Shown here in pieces: positions 1-12,750 of a DNA stretch of 64,000 nt; the stretch's first letter is position 1, and every line of letters begins with the position of its first letter. Under the pieces are notes generated by a model that saw nothing but the letters and a program-made list of their open reading frames with translations, did not search any database and was not told where the DNA came from. This stretch comes from Chaetorhynchus papuensis (Eukaryota; Chordata; Aves; Passeriformes; Rhipiduridae), in the NCBI GenBank assembly GCA_013396525.1, contig VWYX01000393.1:186001-250000 (forward strand), in the 5' to 3' direction. A program made the translations under genes and the position numbers.

Positions 1-1090
1 TTCCAGCTTGGGTTATCAGAGCCTGCACACCTAAATTCAACTCTTGGCAGTAATCAGAGAGGCTGTCCAGCTTCATCCCTCACAAGTAAACACCGTTCTG
101 GATCACAATTCCAGCCAGAAGTGAGTGTGACCGGACATGTGCCTGGACATCCAGCACTTTGGATATGCTTCAGACACATCGAGTGGAAGAAGCTAAAATA
201 AAGAACAAAATGTCAAGAGCAGGTAGTTTTAGCAAGGGTCTGGTAGGCATGAGCACACTGTCCTGGCCTTACCCAGGGAACAGAGAGGGGTTGTGAGCCT
301 CCTTTTTAACTCACCTGGAATGACAAAACTGAACTTTGATGTCCCAGTTTGAGGCAGCAACTTCCTTGGCACACACAAAATAGATTTTATTTTCTCTGTC
401 AGCATAACTTCTTGATCCTTTATGACCACCCACAGACTGACGTAGAAGTGATTACCCTGAGACCAGCTCTCATTCTGTGCCCTGGTTGGTATTTTCCCCA
501 GTGTTGTCGTGTCTTTGAGGCTACTTCAAGGATCCAGCGGTGGTTGCACACTCAGTGCTGGGCTGCTGCAAGTTTGGATTCTGCCAGACTCTGTGTTACT
601 CCAGAAACTGTATTGGTAAATGCAGTGGCCAGTGGGCTAATGCTGGGTTTGTACTGCACAGGGTCCAATATCAGATTACCAGGTATTTACGTTGTTTTTA
701 CCGAGGAAAGTAAAAATATGTGGAGACAAGTTTTAGCACTCTTGGGCCTGTAAAAGGATATCTACAGTGGGATCAGGAGAGTGTAAACTAGTGTTATGTG
801 GGATTGCATCTGTAATCACTTCTCCAAATAGGAAATCTCATAATAGAAACAATTTTAATAGGGCAAGCACACTGCAGATACGACCATTGCACCTATCAAA
901 ATGTACACTCAGGGAAAAGACAAAATATGACTGGCTCCATCTCTGGTTATTATGAGGTCTCAGAACACATTCAGCTACCCAAATTAATATGTATATTATT
1001 GTTGTGCTTAGAGCTGCACTGGAGACCTTAGCTGCCCTATAATTAGGCCTGCCTAATATAATCAAAGCTGTTCTGTGAGTGAAAGTTCAG
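1..1090. other. Non-coding stretch, nothing recognised
   Basis: I see no gene, repeat or regulatory cluster here. A 134-codon open frame at 349-753 on the + strand has no recognisable domain, its composition is ordinary, and no splice or promoter context supports it. It is best read as chance. The base composition is typical of bird intron or intergenic DNA. Confidence 0.6.
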
Positions 1091-1099
1091 GGGCTACTC

Positions 1100-1450
1100 C
1101 CCACCAAGAGACAAGCTATGGCTGAGGGCAGCAGGAGTGACACAGCTAGGCCCTTTCTCCAAAGGCTTCCAGCCCGGACAGGCACGGCAGGCAGAGATGG
1201 ATTGGCAGAACAAGGTAAGGCAGGAGGAACACTCTAAAGCAATGTGGTGTAAGTGATGCTGACGTCACAAGACTCTGGGGACAAGCGATAAAGACCGATA
1301 AGGACGTGCCCCAGAGGGCTCAGCCTCGGGAGAGGATCAGCACTGTGGAGAGCATTACTGCTGGGTGTTGCCGCAATCCATCGAGGTGACGGAGGGAATC
1401 TGGCGCTGAGGTAAGCGCCAGGGAAACCTGTGCCAATGACTTTGTAAGGA
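1100..1450 (+). promoter_or_regulatory. Small CpG-retaining patch with CRE and donor-like sites
   Basis: About ten CpG dinucleotides fall between 1262 and 1417, while the flanks have almost none. The patch opens with a perfect CRE at 1260-1267. Two + strand splice-donor-like sites lie in or beside it: AAG|GTAAGG after 1213 and GAG|GTAAGC after 1410. The second donor sits in the loop of an 8-bp-arm hairpin (arms 1400-1407 and 1414-1421). A weak alternative promoter with a non-coding first exon is possible, but no TATA box, long open frame or acceptor supports it. An unrecognised old insertion could also bring in such CpGs. Confidence 0.25.
1260..1267. promoter_or_regulatory. Full consensus cAMP response element
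   Basis: TGACGTCA is the full palindromic CRE bound by CREB/ATF bZIP dimers. A specific 8-mer is expected about once in 64 kb at equal base use, and less often where CpG is depleted. Its interest comes from sitting at the edge of the local CpG patch. Confidence 0.4.
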
Positions 1451-4400
1451 CACAGCACATTACCTAGATGAGCAGTGGCTGCTTTGCTCATGCTGCTGGC
1501 AAAGGGCAGCCAGCACTGGCAATGCTCATTAAAAGAGAGAGCACAAATACTTAAACAATAAAGGGATGCAGCCTCTAAGCTCCTCTGCTAATGTCTAGGG
1601 GCACAGTCCTTCCAAACATGCAGCTGGGTGCAAAGAAAGCTCCAGCAGAGGTTATGGATTTCTGCAAGCTAATGACACATTTGAAACAGATGAGCTTGAG
1701 CCACTGCTTGTAGAACAGCAGTGTCCAAAGGTTTGGCCCAGAAAGCAGATTCACTGCACTACATTCTGTAATTAGTCAGCAGTGATGGACTCTGTTCAAA
1801 AGAGCTTAAGATTCAAGTAAGTAAAATAAAGACAAGGTCATAGACAAGTTTTGTGGCTTGTCTGTGGTCACGTGTCATTGATAGCCTACCCAAAAATTCA
1901 GCTAAAATCTCCTGAGCTCCAGCCTAGCATCTAATCCAAACACCTCACCTTCCCTTTAGCCAGTACTTCCCTCTCTTGAACAAATCAGGCCACAGAGAAG
2001 ACACTTCAAACTACAGCACAGCCTTTGCACTGGAAACAAACACATTTAAAGACACCAGCATCTTCTCTCAACTGACAGCTAATTTGCTATTTTTTTTCAA
2101 GTATCTATCTGCTAGTCAAACCTCCAAAAGTGTTGAAAACAATAGCACCTCCTTCTACATATGAAGATGTTCCTTCCCCGTGGGACAAGATGTTTCCAAC
2201 ACAACGATGAAAAGCTGGGTCTGTAAAAGCTCAAAAGTACAATTCCTCCTGCTCTTGTCAGTAACAATCAGTAAGGTCACTGCAGCATGAGCTTCCACTG
2301 CATGTCTAAAGGTGTTCAATTAATCTTTGTTTGCTGAGAACTCAGGGAGTTTAAGAAAGGTGAGAGTTAAAAGAGATCAGGAGATTCCACACTCCAACTG
2401 ACACAAAACTTCCTGAACAGCTGACACAGACATATAAGTTACTCCACCGACAAAAACCCAGGATTTTTGCCATCAACACCCTAAGCACATATACATCAAA
2501 AGGCAATAAAACTTCTGGACAAGCCACTTCTGCTTGCTGACTCCCCCCATTATAGTCACAAGCCGTCCTTGTGCAGGAAAAGGCTCCAGCTCTTTTTTGC
2601 TTTACAGACCACGTGTTCTGTAGTTATCACAAGGTTACCCAGACATGCTTACCTGCATCCTCAGGTGAAGACTGGACAGCCATGCGTTGACTGCTCCAGT
2701 CCTGGGGACATCACCAGTCACAAATGCCTCCTTTTTACCTGCTGGGTGTGGGGTAGAGCTCTTGAAGAGCCGGGCACCATTCTCACACACCAGAAAGCAA
2801 CAGATGAAACCAAAACAATAGGAAGGGTGCAGAAAATAATGCTGAAAATAGAGGAAGTCACATAAAGAACTCTAAGACCACAAAAACAGCCATGTGGGCC
2901 CAAACATCCCACAGATGCCACACAATTGGAGTCTGTCCAGGCACATTAAGAGACCAGAGACCTGAAAATTTTGCCCCTTCATCCAGCCTCTGCTCCTCAA
3001 GGAAGCTCACCACTGTAACCTTTATCCCTCTGTACAAGGGAAAGACCACAGAGCCATGGAGATGAAAAAAAACCAGGATAGAAACCAGGAAATCAGAGGC
3101 AGGATAAGGATTCCCATGAGAAGTGGGAAATAGTAGGTGCCACTTTGAGAAAGATCTGCAGAAGTCATGGATTGTGCCCAGACATAGGCAGGTGACAGAA
3201 AAGCTGCCTCGCTCAGAGAGACACCAAACCCAGGTGCCCACACACAACTGAGTCAAACAGTTCTCAGGCACAGCTGCACTGCAGGCACTTAATTCAGAAA
3301 GCCTGAGTATGTGCTCCAAGTCCAAAGCTAGTGGCTCTCTCCTCAGTACTAGGGACAGCATTTGGGATTAGTGATGAAGATACCACCTTTTAAGGTGTTC
3401 ATCACACTGAAGGAGGCAGCACTGGACCAGCATGCCAGTCAGCTATCCCAGGCAGGGCTGCTAATGGTGCACACAGGGGTCTGCAGTCCCCACCCAGGTC
3501 AAACCTCTATGCCTAAGAGCTAAGCAGGACAGCACTCAGCCCACCTTAAATCACTGAGACATAGCTAAAAGGATCCTGACAGCCTTCCAACAGACAAACT
3601 TTCATTATTGCTGCTTGGACTGCCTCCATCCCTTGCTAATGCAGAGCAGATTAGTAGGTCTATCTAGATATTAAGAGATCCTTCCTGCTGGTGCAGGAAT
3701 CCATTTCAGTATTTAGAATAAGTAGCAGCCTCAGAAACACAGCTTTTCTGACCATCTTACAATTGTACCCTTGTAAACAAGGAGACAGATGTCGCTCTGA
3801 TCATCAGCAATGAGAAAGCAGCTTCTAAATGGCACTCAGAACACAAAGCTGTGCTTGTGTCACCCCCACAGCTGCACACGTAGCAGGGGATTCCCAGCAT
3901 TACCCTACCAGGGAGGGCAAGCCAGGGCAAGGATGAAGAGGGGCAGGAGTGTAATTTTGCCAGCAGTGTTAAAGCAGAGCAGCCTCCAGGCAAATCTCTG
4001 TTGAAGTAGGGCGAGGAAGCAAGGGGTCATGATCATAGTGAATCCTTGCTCCAACTTCTATTTCCTCCCTCCTCAATTTCCTTCTCCTCTCAGAGAAGCT
4101 GGGTGAAAGACAAGACTGTTGTACTCCTGGGAACAAACCAGGAACACTTCTGGGGAGCTAAGTCACTCTACAGAGTGACAGCAAGAACTGTTAATCTTCC
4201 AAAATAACCATACAGGGCATGTTTATAACAGTGATTGCTACAAACAACATCCTCTACACTTCTCTTGGTCTAAAAAAATCATTCTGCAGACAGGGAGGAT
4301 GGAGAAGAAGGTAGGAAAAATGGTCCTGGGAAGACAGCCCACTGAAAATATTTACAGGGGAAAACACACATAACTTTGGAGGCAGCCAGTATGGCTGGCA

Positions 4401-5060
4401 GACCAAGCAGAATGAATTTTTGCCTTCAAGATGAGTGCTAGGTTTTATAAGACCTTTGTCAGGAGATGTCAGCATCCATAGCATATGGATTCACACCATT
4501 TCCCTCTTAAAAATACAGAGCACCGTGATCACCATCCCTGTGTACCTGCCCTCTCTTCTGGGATAGCTGCATCTCTGGCAACATTATCCAGGTGCTGTTC
4601 CTCCACATGGCAGTGCAGAGCCTGGTAGGAAACAGGGACAGCTTTATTCAGGAAAAAACTGGAAATATGAAACGCCATTTTGGGAAGACACAGCAATAAT
4701 TCATCTGCTTAAATGATCAATAAAATACTTTCCCATGTCACCTTGGCAATGGCCTGACAGCAGCATTCCATGACCAGGAGTGGTCCAATGGGCAAACATC
4801 CCTTTTCCACACTACTGCCCTCTCCCATCCACTAAACCGCACTCATGGCTCGGCACCAGTGGGTAGCAGTGACCTAGCACAGCAAGGTCACTCAGGGAAC
4901 AGCTCTGTAGGGCATCTCACAAATTATTTCTTGATTTGTGGTGAGAACTCACCACTGAGCCCAACTACATGCCACAGTGTTGGGAAGGAACTCGCTGAAG
5001 TTAACTCTGCTCATTCCTCTGGCATCTCACCCAAAACTTCTGTTCAGAGAGCTGTTTGTG
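1451..5060. other. Non-coding stretch, nothing recognised
   Basis: No gene or identifiable repeat was seen. Open frames here, including 167 codons on the minus strand at 2858-3361, overlap other frames, show no known motif and have no promoter or splice context. A CArG-type 10-mer at 3386-3395 is within chance expectation. Confidence 0.6.
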
Positions 5061-5070
5061 CTTCAGCATT

Positions 5071-5105
5071 TGTTGAAGATTGCCATTAAATGCGAATCTT
5101 CAACA
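5071..5105. repeat. Inverted repeat, 11-bp perfect arms, 13-nt loop
   Basis: TGTTGAAGATT at 5071-5081 is repeated in perfect reverse complement at 5095-5105, with a 13-base AT-rich loop. Arms this long with a short loop are expected well under once in 64 kb of random sequence, though the arms are not GC-rich. No RNA family is recognised. It could be a template-switch scar or a chance hairpin. Confidence 0.6.
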
Positions 5106-5109
5106 GGAA

Positions 5110-8100
5110 AGTCATTATTACACGAGAGTGGAGAAAAGACCTTGCTGAAGGGAATCAATGTCCCACTAGAAAGTAAAAGCCACTTCCCCAGTCTGTAACT
5201 CAGTTCCCACCACCCAAATATTTTAAGTCTGTGTCATACTACAGCAACTCCCAAGGCATCACAAGAAGATTTGTGAGTACCTTATCTGTATTTCCTTATC
5301 TCCCATAGCTTCTCTTTACATCATTGTATATTAAAAACTTTTGTGGAAGAAGAGGTTCTGTGCTCATCCTTTTTGCTGTTCAACAACACATGAGCAAAAA
5401 CCTCACTATCTTCTGTGCCATCAGACTGAACGTTACTACATGGCTATGTCATCTTATGGGTCAAAGGCTGAGTATGAGTTTGCTCACTGACCTTCATACC
5501 ACCATTTTTAACACCCTACATTTTGCAAAGCACGTCCCAAACGGGAAAATCTCATTCATTATCTGGAAAGCCAACATTTCTCGTCTGCATCCTCCAGCCA
5601 GAGAAGCTGAGTCACCAGCTGCTTAAGTAACTTCCACTTCTCCAGAAGAGAAACTGGCATTTGGATAGCCCTCCTCTCAAATCCACTCAAACATGAAGTT
5701 GACACAGACTCATCCCCTGTTATCTCCAAAGTCTCCAAGAAGGAAAAGCACTTCTTTCACACCAATCTGTGCCATATCAACATGAAAGATGCCTCTGTCC
5801 ATGGGTGCTCCTTGAGGTACTGCAGAGAAGCAATATCTTGCACATGCAAAGGCTGCAGTTCAAGCGTGGGATTGATTTCAAGGGTGACTTTAAACCTGTT
5901 TAACAAGAAAGCTGCAGTCTCTCAGCCCGCTCTGAGAGGAGGGGCTGGTGTGGGGCAGCTCCCACATTATTTGTTCTGCTCTAGGCAGACTGAATCCTTA
6001 AAGGCAAGGAGAAAAGCAGCCTCTCCCACCCAGGCATAGCCAGAGGGCTCCCACATGAGAGACCCTGCTCTCCAGGTACCTGCTGCAGCACTGTCAATAG
6101 GCACACACACAGCCTCAGGCTACTCCGGATTGCTGAAACACAGGTCCAGACCCTCATTGCCTTCCACACAACCCAGGATCAGCAGCAAACCTCCTCCTCC
6201 TGTCCCCCATTCACCAGCCCACTCCATGTGTTTTGGAGTGTTTTCCTTTTTATCGCTCACCTCACTTCACACCTGTGTCTTTAGCCTGAGGGCTGGGACT
6301 AAGTTGGCAAAAGCTGAAGTTCAGAAGAGAACATACCCGACAAACAGGCCTTCCTTCTCTCACCAAACAAACCAAGCTTAGGGCAATTCCCACCTTGCAG
6401 GCATCACACCCAAAGGACAACACAAATAGAAACAGCCTTGCAAGCAACAGCAAACAGGACTGAAAGGAGTGTTAACCTCCCCTGAGGTCAGATCCCACAC
6501 AAACATGGGCTTTATTATCGAGGAACAGAAAGAGGCATTGAAGAGGCACCAACACCTGACAAAAAGGTCTCATAGCCCAAACCACACACTTGGTTCTGTG
6601 TATCCACTTGTCCCTAGCTCTCTACCCAGTCCCAACATTCCTCTATGCCTAAAAGTGCCACCAGCCTCCTGCCAGGCAGCTACCCCTTGGATGTTACAGG
6701 TGCTCTTTGTTTCAGGAAATAAGCAGTGAGTTATTTACTGCGTTGATTCATTAATTTCTCCCTGATGGTTTTGGAAATAGCAGACTTCAGTTGGCTTCCA
6801 GCAAGTCCCACAAGAAACAAGCTACGACACAAAGAAGGATCCTTGTACTTACTACACAAATTTAGGATTTTGCTCATGAGCTGTTGATACAATGGCTATC
6901 AGGTGTCATACAGCATCAGTGCCCACCTACAGAATCATTTGCTACCAGAATTATATTCTAAGCCGTGACTCAAGTTCTGCCCAAATCCTATAATGAGTAA
7001 GTTAACATCAAAGTAAGGCTTCCAGCTGGGAGAAATTTAATGGCACTGTTTTGTACAGCACATCTCGTTAGTAATAAGCAGTGCATTGGACAGACAAAAA
7101 ATACCTACCTTGCATATACTGAACTAACAAGGTCACACGTTCAGATGTTAATATTGGTATGGCATCATGCTGAGCTAGAAAACCTCCTGGAACAGCTTCT
7201 ACCTCTGCATTACACAGATTTGTAAGAAAGACAGCCAGAAGCTGAAGGACAGTACAGACTGATTAGACACAAACAAGACTAATGAAGCTGGGAGAAGCTA
7301 GGATAAAAATAAGGTAGCCAAACCAGGCAATGAAATTAAATACTCAGGAGTACAGATTTACAAAACCTAGAGAACAACAGAAAAGGTGCTCTGGTAGGTT
7401 CCATGACTTTGCCTTTCCCAAAAGGGGACACCAGAATAAACCAGGTTAGAAAATTTCTCCGCATTTTAGAGTTCCTTCAGATCCATTTCCATTTTATTCC
7501 CAGCCCTATGCAAAAAAAAACCCCAACATCAACCTAAATTCTGACCTCTAATTGTACATGACTGATTCAGGAGTACTTGGAACATTACAACAATCTTTTT
7601 TGACAGGTGGATCAAGACCCTTGCTTAAACATCTTCAGAGTTCAAGTATGTTTAGGTGCACACTCAGAAGTCACAGCAAGCCTGTAGCCCTGCTCCTCAG
7701 CTGTCATCTGGAAAGGACCCACTAAGAGCATGGTAAGTAGCATTGCTTGGTTAGCCATGATGATAATCAATCCTGTGTGCTCCAGAGTGGAGTATTCTGC
7801 ATCAGAATAACAAGGAACAAAGCAAAACAAACAAACATTTAAGCTGTTCTCTGAAAAGCATTAAAAACAAAGCCAGCTCATACCAGAGTGCATGCCACTT
7901 GGAAAAAATACGCTCAGAGCAGGGCTCTGGGTAGGTTCCTGAAGAGGTATTTCCACAGGTAATGCAAAAGAACAGGGACTGCTACCTCCTGGACCAAAGG
8001 AGAGTTTGAGACCTTCGTAAGGCCAACACGCAAGCAAAGGCACCGTTCTCACTTCACTGCTGCAGGTGAGTGATGGAAATGACCCCCATTCAGCTGTCAC

Positions 8101-8970
8101 AGATGTCATGCTGCCTTCTAGAAGCGAAACAGCAGGGAATTAGCTGAATATCAGCACTTTATCAGAGAGCCTGAGACTAACTGCCGATCCACAGTTTTGT
8201 AATAAACTTTAACTACCAAACACAGGAATTTATGTGCCCAAGTCTATTTCGCTTTTGCATCACTGCTGCTAAATTGCAGACACAGCATATCTGAAAGCAG
8301 GAGTAGGATTAGATGCTACACCCCTTCAGACCCTCCAGTCAGAGTATCTCAGCACTTCCTGCTCTTCTCAACCATAGATCTCAAAACAAAAGCAATGCAA
8401 GGACAAATAAAACAGTGACAAAATAGGAAACTGAACCCAGTTCAGATGCCCCAGCTGAAGGGAACTTCTTGTCTCCAAACCATACAGGACCCTACATTTT
8501 CCAGCACTTCATCCAATTCACTTCTAAGTATCTCCCAGAGGGAAAAATATTTCATGGTCTAATAAGCACCAATGTTGGGAAAACCAGCTGACATTTCCCT
8601 CTGGGGTTAATGTGGGCTAAACATCATGACAATTACATTTTGGCTAAGTAATTCTGCTTCCTCTTACATGATTTCAAAGCACCCATCTCAGCTGAGGTCT
8701 CAGGCCTCAACTCCTTGGGCATCTTTGCCTGGTTTATTCTCTGTGATATCTGCAAACACAACCCAAGATCTGCTGAAGTCAGTGGAGGAGGTAGTTTAGC
8801 TTAAAACAAAGCTTTTTCTCTATTCTGAGTCCTGAGGTTGGCAAAGATAAGTGTGGCTAAGTTTCCCACGATTCAAAAAGCTTGAATTATGCATTAGACA
8901 GTTATTAGAAAGCATCCTAAGCAAATATTGGTCACTTCTGGTAACTGAGCATGAGGTATGTTATTTTTAA
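5110..8970. other. Non-coding stretch, nothing recognised
   Basis: No gene or repeat family was recognised. A perfect donor-type string CAG|GTGAGT at 8063-8071 on the + strand is an isolated match without a convincing exon upstream. Short (CA) runs near 6100 are too short to count as a microsatellite. Confidence 0.6.
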
Positions 8971-8979
8971 CATGTTTTG

Positions 8980-9460
8980 CTAACCTCGCCTTAAAAACCT
9001 CTAGTGACAGGAGCCCCATGACATTCCCAAATATTTCAAACTACTCCATCAGTGTTCTCTACCACTGGGAAGGTTTTTAAGTGTCCAACCTGATTCTTCC
9101 TTGTTACAATTTAAGTGCATTATTTCCCAACCTGTCTCCATTGCTTTGGAGAACAGTGGCTTTCTACCCCTCTCTGCAGGAGTTTTTCTACATGTTTTGA
9201 AACCCCTTTCGTACTTTATTTTAATTACAGTTAAGTCAGATTTCCCCCCCTCCTTGTTCTGAGGTTATGCTTTCAAGATTTACAATTGTTCTCCCTGTTC
9301 TCCTTCGGCATCTCCCCATTGTCCACATCTTCCCTGAAATGTGCTCAGCAAATTGTACACAATGCTCCAGCTGTTTCCTCAGGACTCTGTAGAGTAAAAG
9401 AATTACAGATGACTCTCCTGACACTGCATGAGTAACTAGCTCATGGTTCTTCAGAAATTT
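8980..9460 (-). repeat. Old CR1/L3-like LINE fragment, minus orientation
   Basis: Reading the + strand gives the antisense of a CR1-type retrotransposon, with recognisable blocks in the right order. These are the stretch equivalent to 'cttaaaaacctccagtg' near 8992-9006, the 'gtccaacct' block near 9088, the 'caatttaag.gcatt' block near 9108, 'tgtccacatcttccctgaaatg' spread over 9320-9342, and 'cacaatgctccag' near 9358, followed by the 'gtagagtaaaagaattac' block near 9389. The element is heavily mutated, with many substitutions and small indels, so it is an old amniote-age insertion rather than a recent bird subfamily. It covers part of the ORF2/3' region and has no coding capacity left. The exact ends are uncertain by tens of bases. 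Confidence 0.85.
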
Positions 9461-10430
9461 AAGATTTGTGCATTCTCATGCTGCTGCACAGCAGCTCAAG
9501 ATATCCTCTGTTCTTCAAGATGTGGAACAAGCTGGCAAAGATCTTCATAACTACAAGTTAGAGATGTTTAAAAGAATCCAAATTTAAAATAGGGTTTCAT
9601 TAGAACTTATCATTACCCTTAGTTTAAAGGAAAAAATTTTAAAAGCCCCAAACCCTCTGCAGACTTTCCTTAACTTATCTGTACTGTCAGTGCCAGATCT
9701 GTTTTGAAGTACACAAGCCTGACAATACCATTGGAAGAGAAAAAGAAATGAGCTATTCTCTGGAGGCATTATTATGAATAGCATGTGTTCCTGGCCTGTT
9801 TCCTCTGGGCCTATTTTATGAATCAGTCCCCTGGAAAAAAAAAAAAAAAATCAGTCTCACCATAAGGTCACTTATGAACTCAGTTTTTTATTTCAGCAGG
9901 ACAGTAACTAACCTAAAAGCTCTGGGCTACTACTGGGCTTGATCCTGAAATGAAATTATGCTACTGAAACAGAATTAAGCTGTCTTCCATGCTCCAGAGA
10001 CAGCACCATGTGTGTCTAGTTTGTGCTGGGGATGTTGACAGAGGAGCCATCTCTCAGGAGAGAGAGCAGCAAACCCAGAGTGATCACAGAGAGCAAGCAG
10101 CTTTCTGATCTTTCCATATCAGCCTGGAAATGTTAGACCCAGAGCATCCCCAACACTGACAAGGTAACACACAGGACCTGCATCACTTCTCCAGCACAAA
10201 GCAACTGTTCAGCTGCTGTCTGGTGGAAAAGTGCACAAAACCATTGCTGGGCAGTTCACAACAGGGAAAGTCAAAACAGATGAACAATCCAATGTGGGTT
10301 AAAATATGGAGGCCAGGACATAAGGCAAAGCTAAAAGAAAGATGATTATTTGGAAGACCCCCAAAGTATGTATTTCCACTGCTTTGGTCCTACAAACACG
10401 TGAAGACAAGCTGTTCCCTCCCAGGTTGTC
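9461..10430. other. Non-coding stretch with a poly-A run
   Basis: No gene was recognised. It contains the A16 tract at 9835-9850 and otherwise ordinary sequence. The CR1 remnant may extend slightly past 9460, but the match fades. Confidence 0.5.
9835..9850. repeat. Poly-A tract, 16 bases
   Basis: This is an uninterrupted run of 16 A. No target-site duplication or retro-element body is recognisable upstream, so it is a simple homopolymer. Confidence 0.95.
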
Positions 10431-10439
10431 ATGCTCTCT

Positions 10440-11010
10440 CTTTATAGGCTTCACTGGCCTTCGAGGAGGCTCCTAATAGATTTTTAAAGAGGAAAGGCTT
10501 GTAGTGGACTATTATTAGTCAATGAAATGAGTAGATAAAGAGAAATGAACTTATTTTTTGAGTTCAGTGCCCAGAATTATGATCTAGATTCATCTAATTG
10601 TACTTGGATCTAGAGAATTAGTTCCATCCATTGTAACAAATGGAACCAATTGCAAAATTTGGATGTGGGTCAGTATTTAGAATCCAAGCCAAAGGTTGAC
10701 AGCAGGCTTTGTTACAGCTCCTAATATTTAAAGAGTAAAGGGAAAAAGAAATGAGTAAAGAGACACTATTTGGCACCAAGTCCTCTGAAATGCTGTAGCT
10801 CTGGTTATCAGGATACCTGCTGATCACAACAAACACAAAATGAGAAAGAAAAAGTGGCACCAGCCAATCTTCTAAACATGATTAATAATTGAATATACTA
10901 GGAGGAACATTAAAACACAATTCTTGGTCTGGGTGAACCTCTTTCAGTATTCTGATTGGATTTATTGCTTTAGAACTAATTAGGGAGAGCCTAATAGAAG
11001 GCCTAAAGAC
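10440..11010. promoter_or_regulatory. AT-rich enhancer-like block (candidate conserved element)
   Basis: This is an AT-rich, high-complexity block with few simple repeats and dense homeodomain-type motifs. They include the palindrome CTAATTAG at 10977-10984, several ATTA/TAAT cores and a TTATTAGTCAAT stretch near 10512. Vertebrate developmental enhancers often look like this. The call is from composition only, and no alignment was possible. Confidence 0.25.
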
Positions 11011-12690
11011 CTCTGGGCAAGCAAATGAACACCACCAATGCTTTGATGCCATTTAATCTACTGCTGCTTCCAAAAGGCTCCCTCCACCCCAAACACAATT
11101 ATTTTCATCTCCCAGTCTCACAGGGGCTGGAACAGCCACATAATTGTGCTGCGCTTCCAAATACTGCAAGCTGTAAAGTCGGGATATTCTGCTTCCAAAA
11201 ATACACACTCAGGTTCTGGAGACTTCCAGGTGAGCTAACACATTTCAACAAAGCCCATTTTATGCTTCTGTTTCCAACTGTTTTCCAAGCTCACACCTAG
11301 TGGGCAGGAGAAGCAACACTGGCCTACATTGGTGAGCACCATGTGCTGATTCAGTTTCCGCTCATAAAACAGGCTGGTAACTGCAGGACAAGCAGTGCCT
11401 TTGTGAGGGGAGGCACAGAGCTGTCACACACTTCGAGCATGGCAGCAGGAGCCAGGAACACCAGCACAGGGACAGACATGGGCAGCCACCCCCCGTCACT
11501 TCTGGCGGTCCCTTTTCTCAAGCAAGGGAAATCCTCCTCACCCAGCAGCCTTCTAGGGGCACCAAGGCGGCTTGTTGATGTCTGCACAGTACTGAAAGAG
11601 CCTTGGAACCAAAATCTTTTAGAAGCACAGACTAAAGCTGGAATTTTGAGTCAGCCAGTTCAAACAGTAAACAGGACACTTACTTCGGACAGGGAGGGGG
11701 TAATTGGCCCTTGGCACTGCTGAGACTCTCACTCTGGACAGAAGAGCTTTCTGCAAGCCACGGTTCAGCTCAAACACCAGATATGGGCTTGTCTACAGGA
11801 GCAACTGGCTGCAGATCTCCGGTCTGTGCATATTAGCTAGTGCCATCCTCCCAAACCAGCTCTTTCTAGGCAGAACTATTTTAAAACTGACCTTAAAATC
11901 TCTCCTACAGAGCCAGCAGCAGGATAAATCCTTGGTTAGACCGGAGACTGCTTGCTTCCACCACTCACCAGCATTTCCAAGCATTTCCAGAAGTAAATTG
12001 GCTGAAGAACTGGAAAAGACGAAGATTTCGAGAATCATTCAGACACAGGACTTCAGCACTGGTTTCTGTGCAGCTCAGGCAGCAAATGTTGACAACACCA
12101 GGAGACTGCCCAGCTCTGTTCCACCAGCCCTGTTTGATACAGGGAAAGAGTAGGGAAAAAACACAAGAATATTTCAGCTTGTCAAGCATGCTACATCCCC
12201 AAACACTGGCTACAAGGGAAGGTTTGCCTCAAGTTGCTGAAGAGGCATTTATAGTCAGAGCATGGGAACTATGAACAGGATTTAAATGCCAACCCTACAG
12301 AGAAAACTTTCAGTTTCTCTGAACAGGGCTATAGAAAAAATGATGCCCTCCAAAGTCTGAAAGAACCCTCACTTCTAAGCTTTGACACTTTGAGCCTCTT
12401 AATCCAGGATCACTTCCTCCCAGTGGGCTCACACCCCAGTTCTGAGGCTGGGGGTTGAGACCTGGGGAAGAAGCAAATTGTCCTTGCTGCACGTGTTTTG
12501 GAGGACTGGGAGCCCTGCAACATGTGTTGGCCCAGGACAAATTCAAAGTGAATTTGTCTTGAGTGACAATAGCAATGGCATAAAGAGGCTGGCGAAAGTC
12601 AAAATCAACCCCTGTGTCTACAGGGCAAGAAGATTAACACCCTGAGCTCTCTCAGCTGGCACTGCTCTGAAATGTTATTGTCTTTCGAAC
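11011..12690. other. Non-coding stretch, nothing recognised
   Basis: Overlapping open frames of 68-149 codons on both strands (11343-12274) show no known motif. They reflect locally balanced composition rather than genes. No repeat family was recognised. Confidence 0.55.
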
Positions 12691-12703
12691 TTGATCCTCA
12701 CCC

Positions 12704-12750
12704 TTGTTTTCGGTTGTTTTGGGTTTTGTTCTGTTTTGTTTGTTTGTTTT
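12704..12750. repeat. Imperfect (GTTT)n / T-G-rich low-complexity tract
   Basis: Interrupted GTTTT and GTTT units run for about 45 bases, ending in three clean GTTT copies. T/G-rich tracts of this kind are common in bird introns. Confidence 0.85.

Noticed and set aside
2858..3361. 167-codon open frame, minus strand
   Set aside because: Hydrophobic patches appear but no family motif, and overlapping frames are of similar quality. No splice or promoter support.
3386..3395. CArG box CCTTTTAAGG
   Set aside because: Perfect CArG 10-mers are expected about four times in this length, and no partner sites are nearby.
8063..8071. Perfect CAG|GTGAGT donor-like string, + strand
   Set aside because: About one such match is expected by chance in two strands of 64 kb. 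No credible exon upstream and no CpG island.
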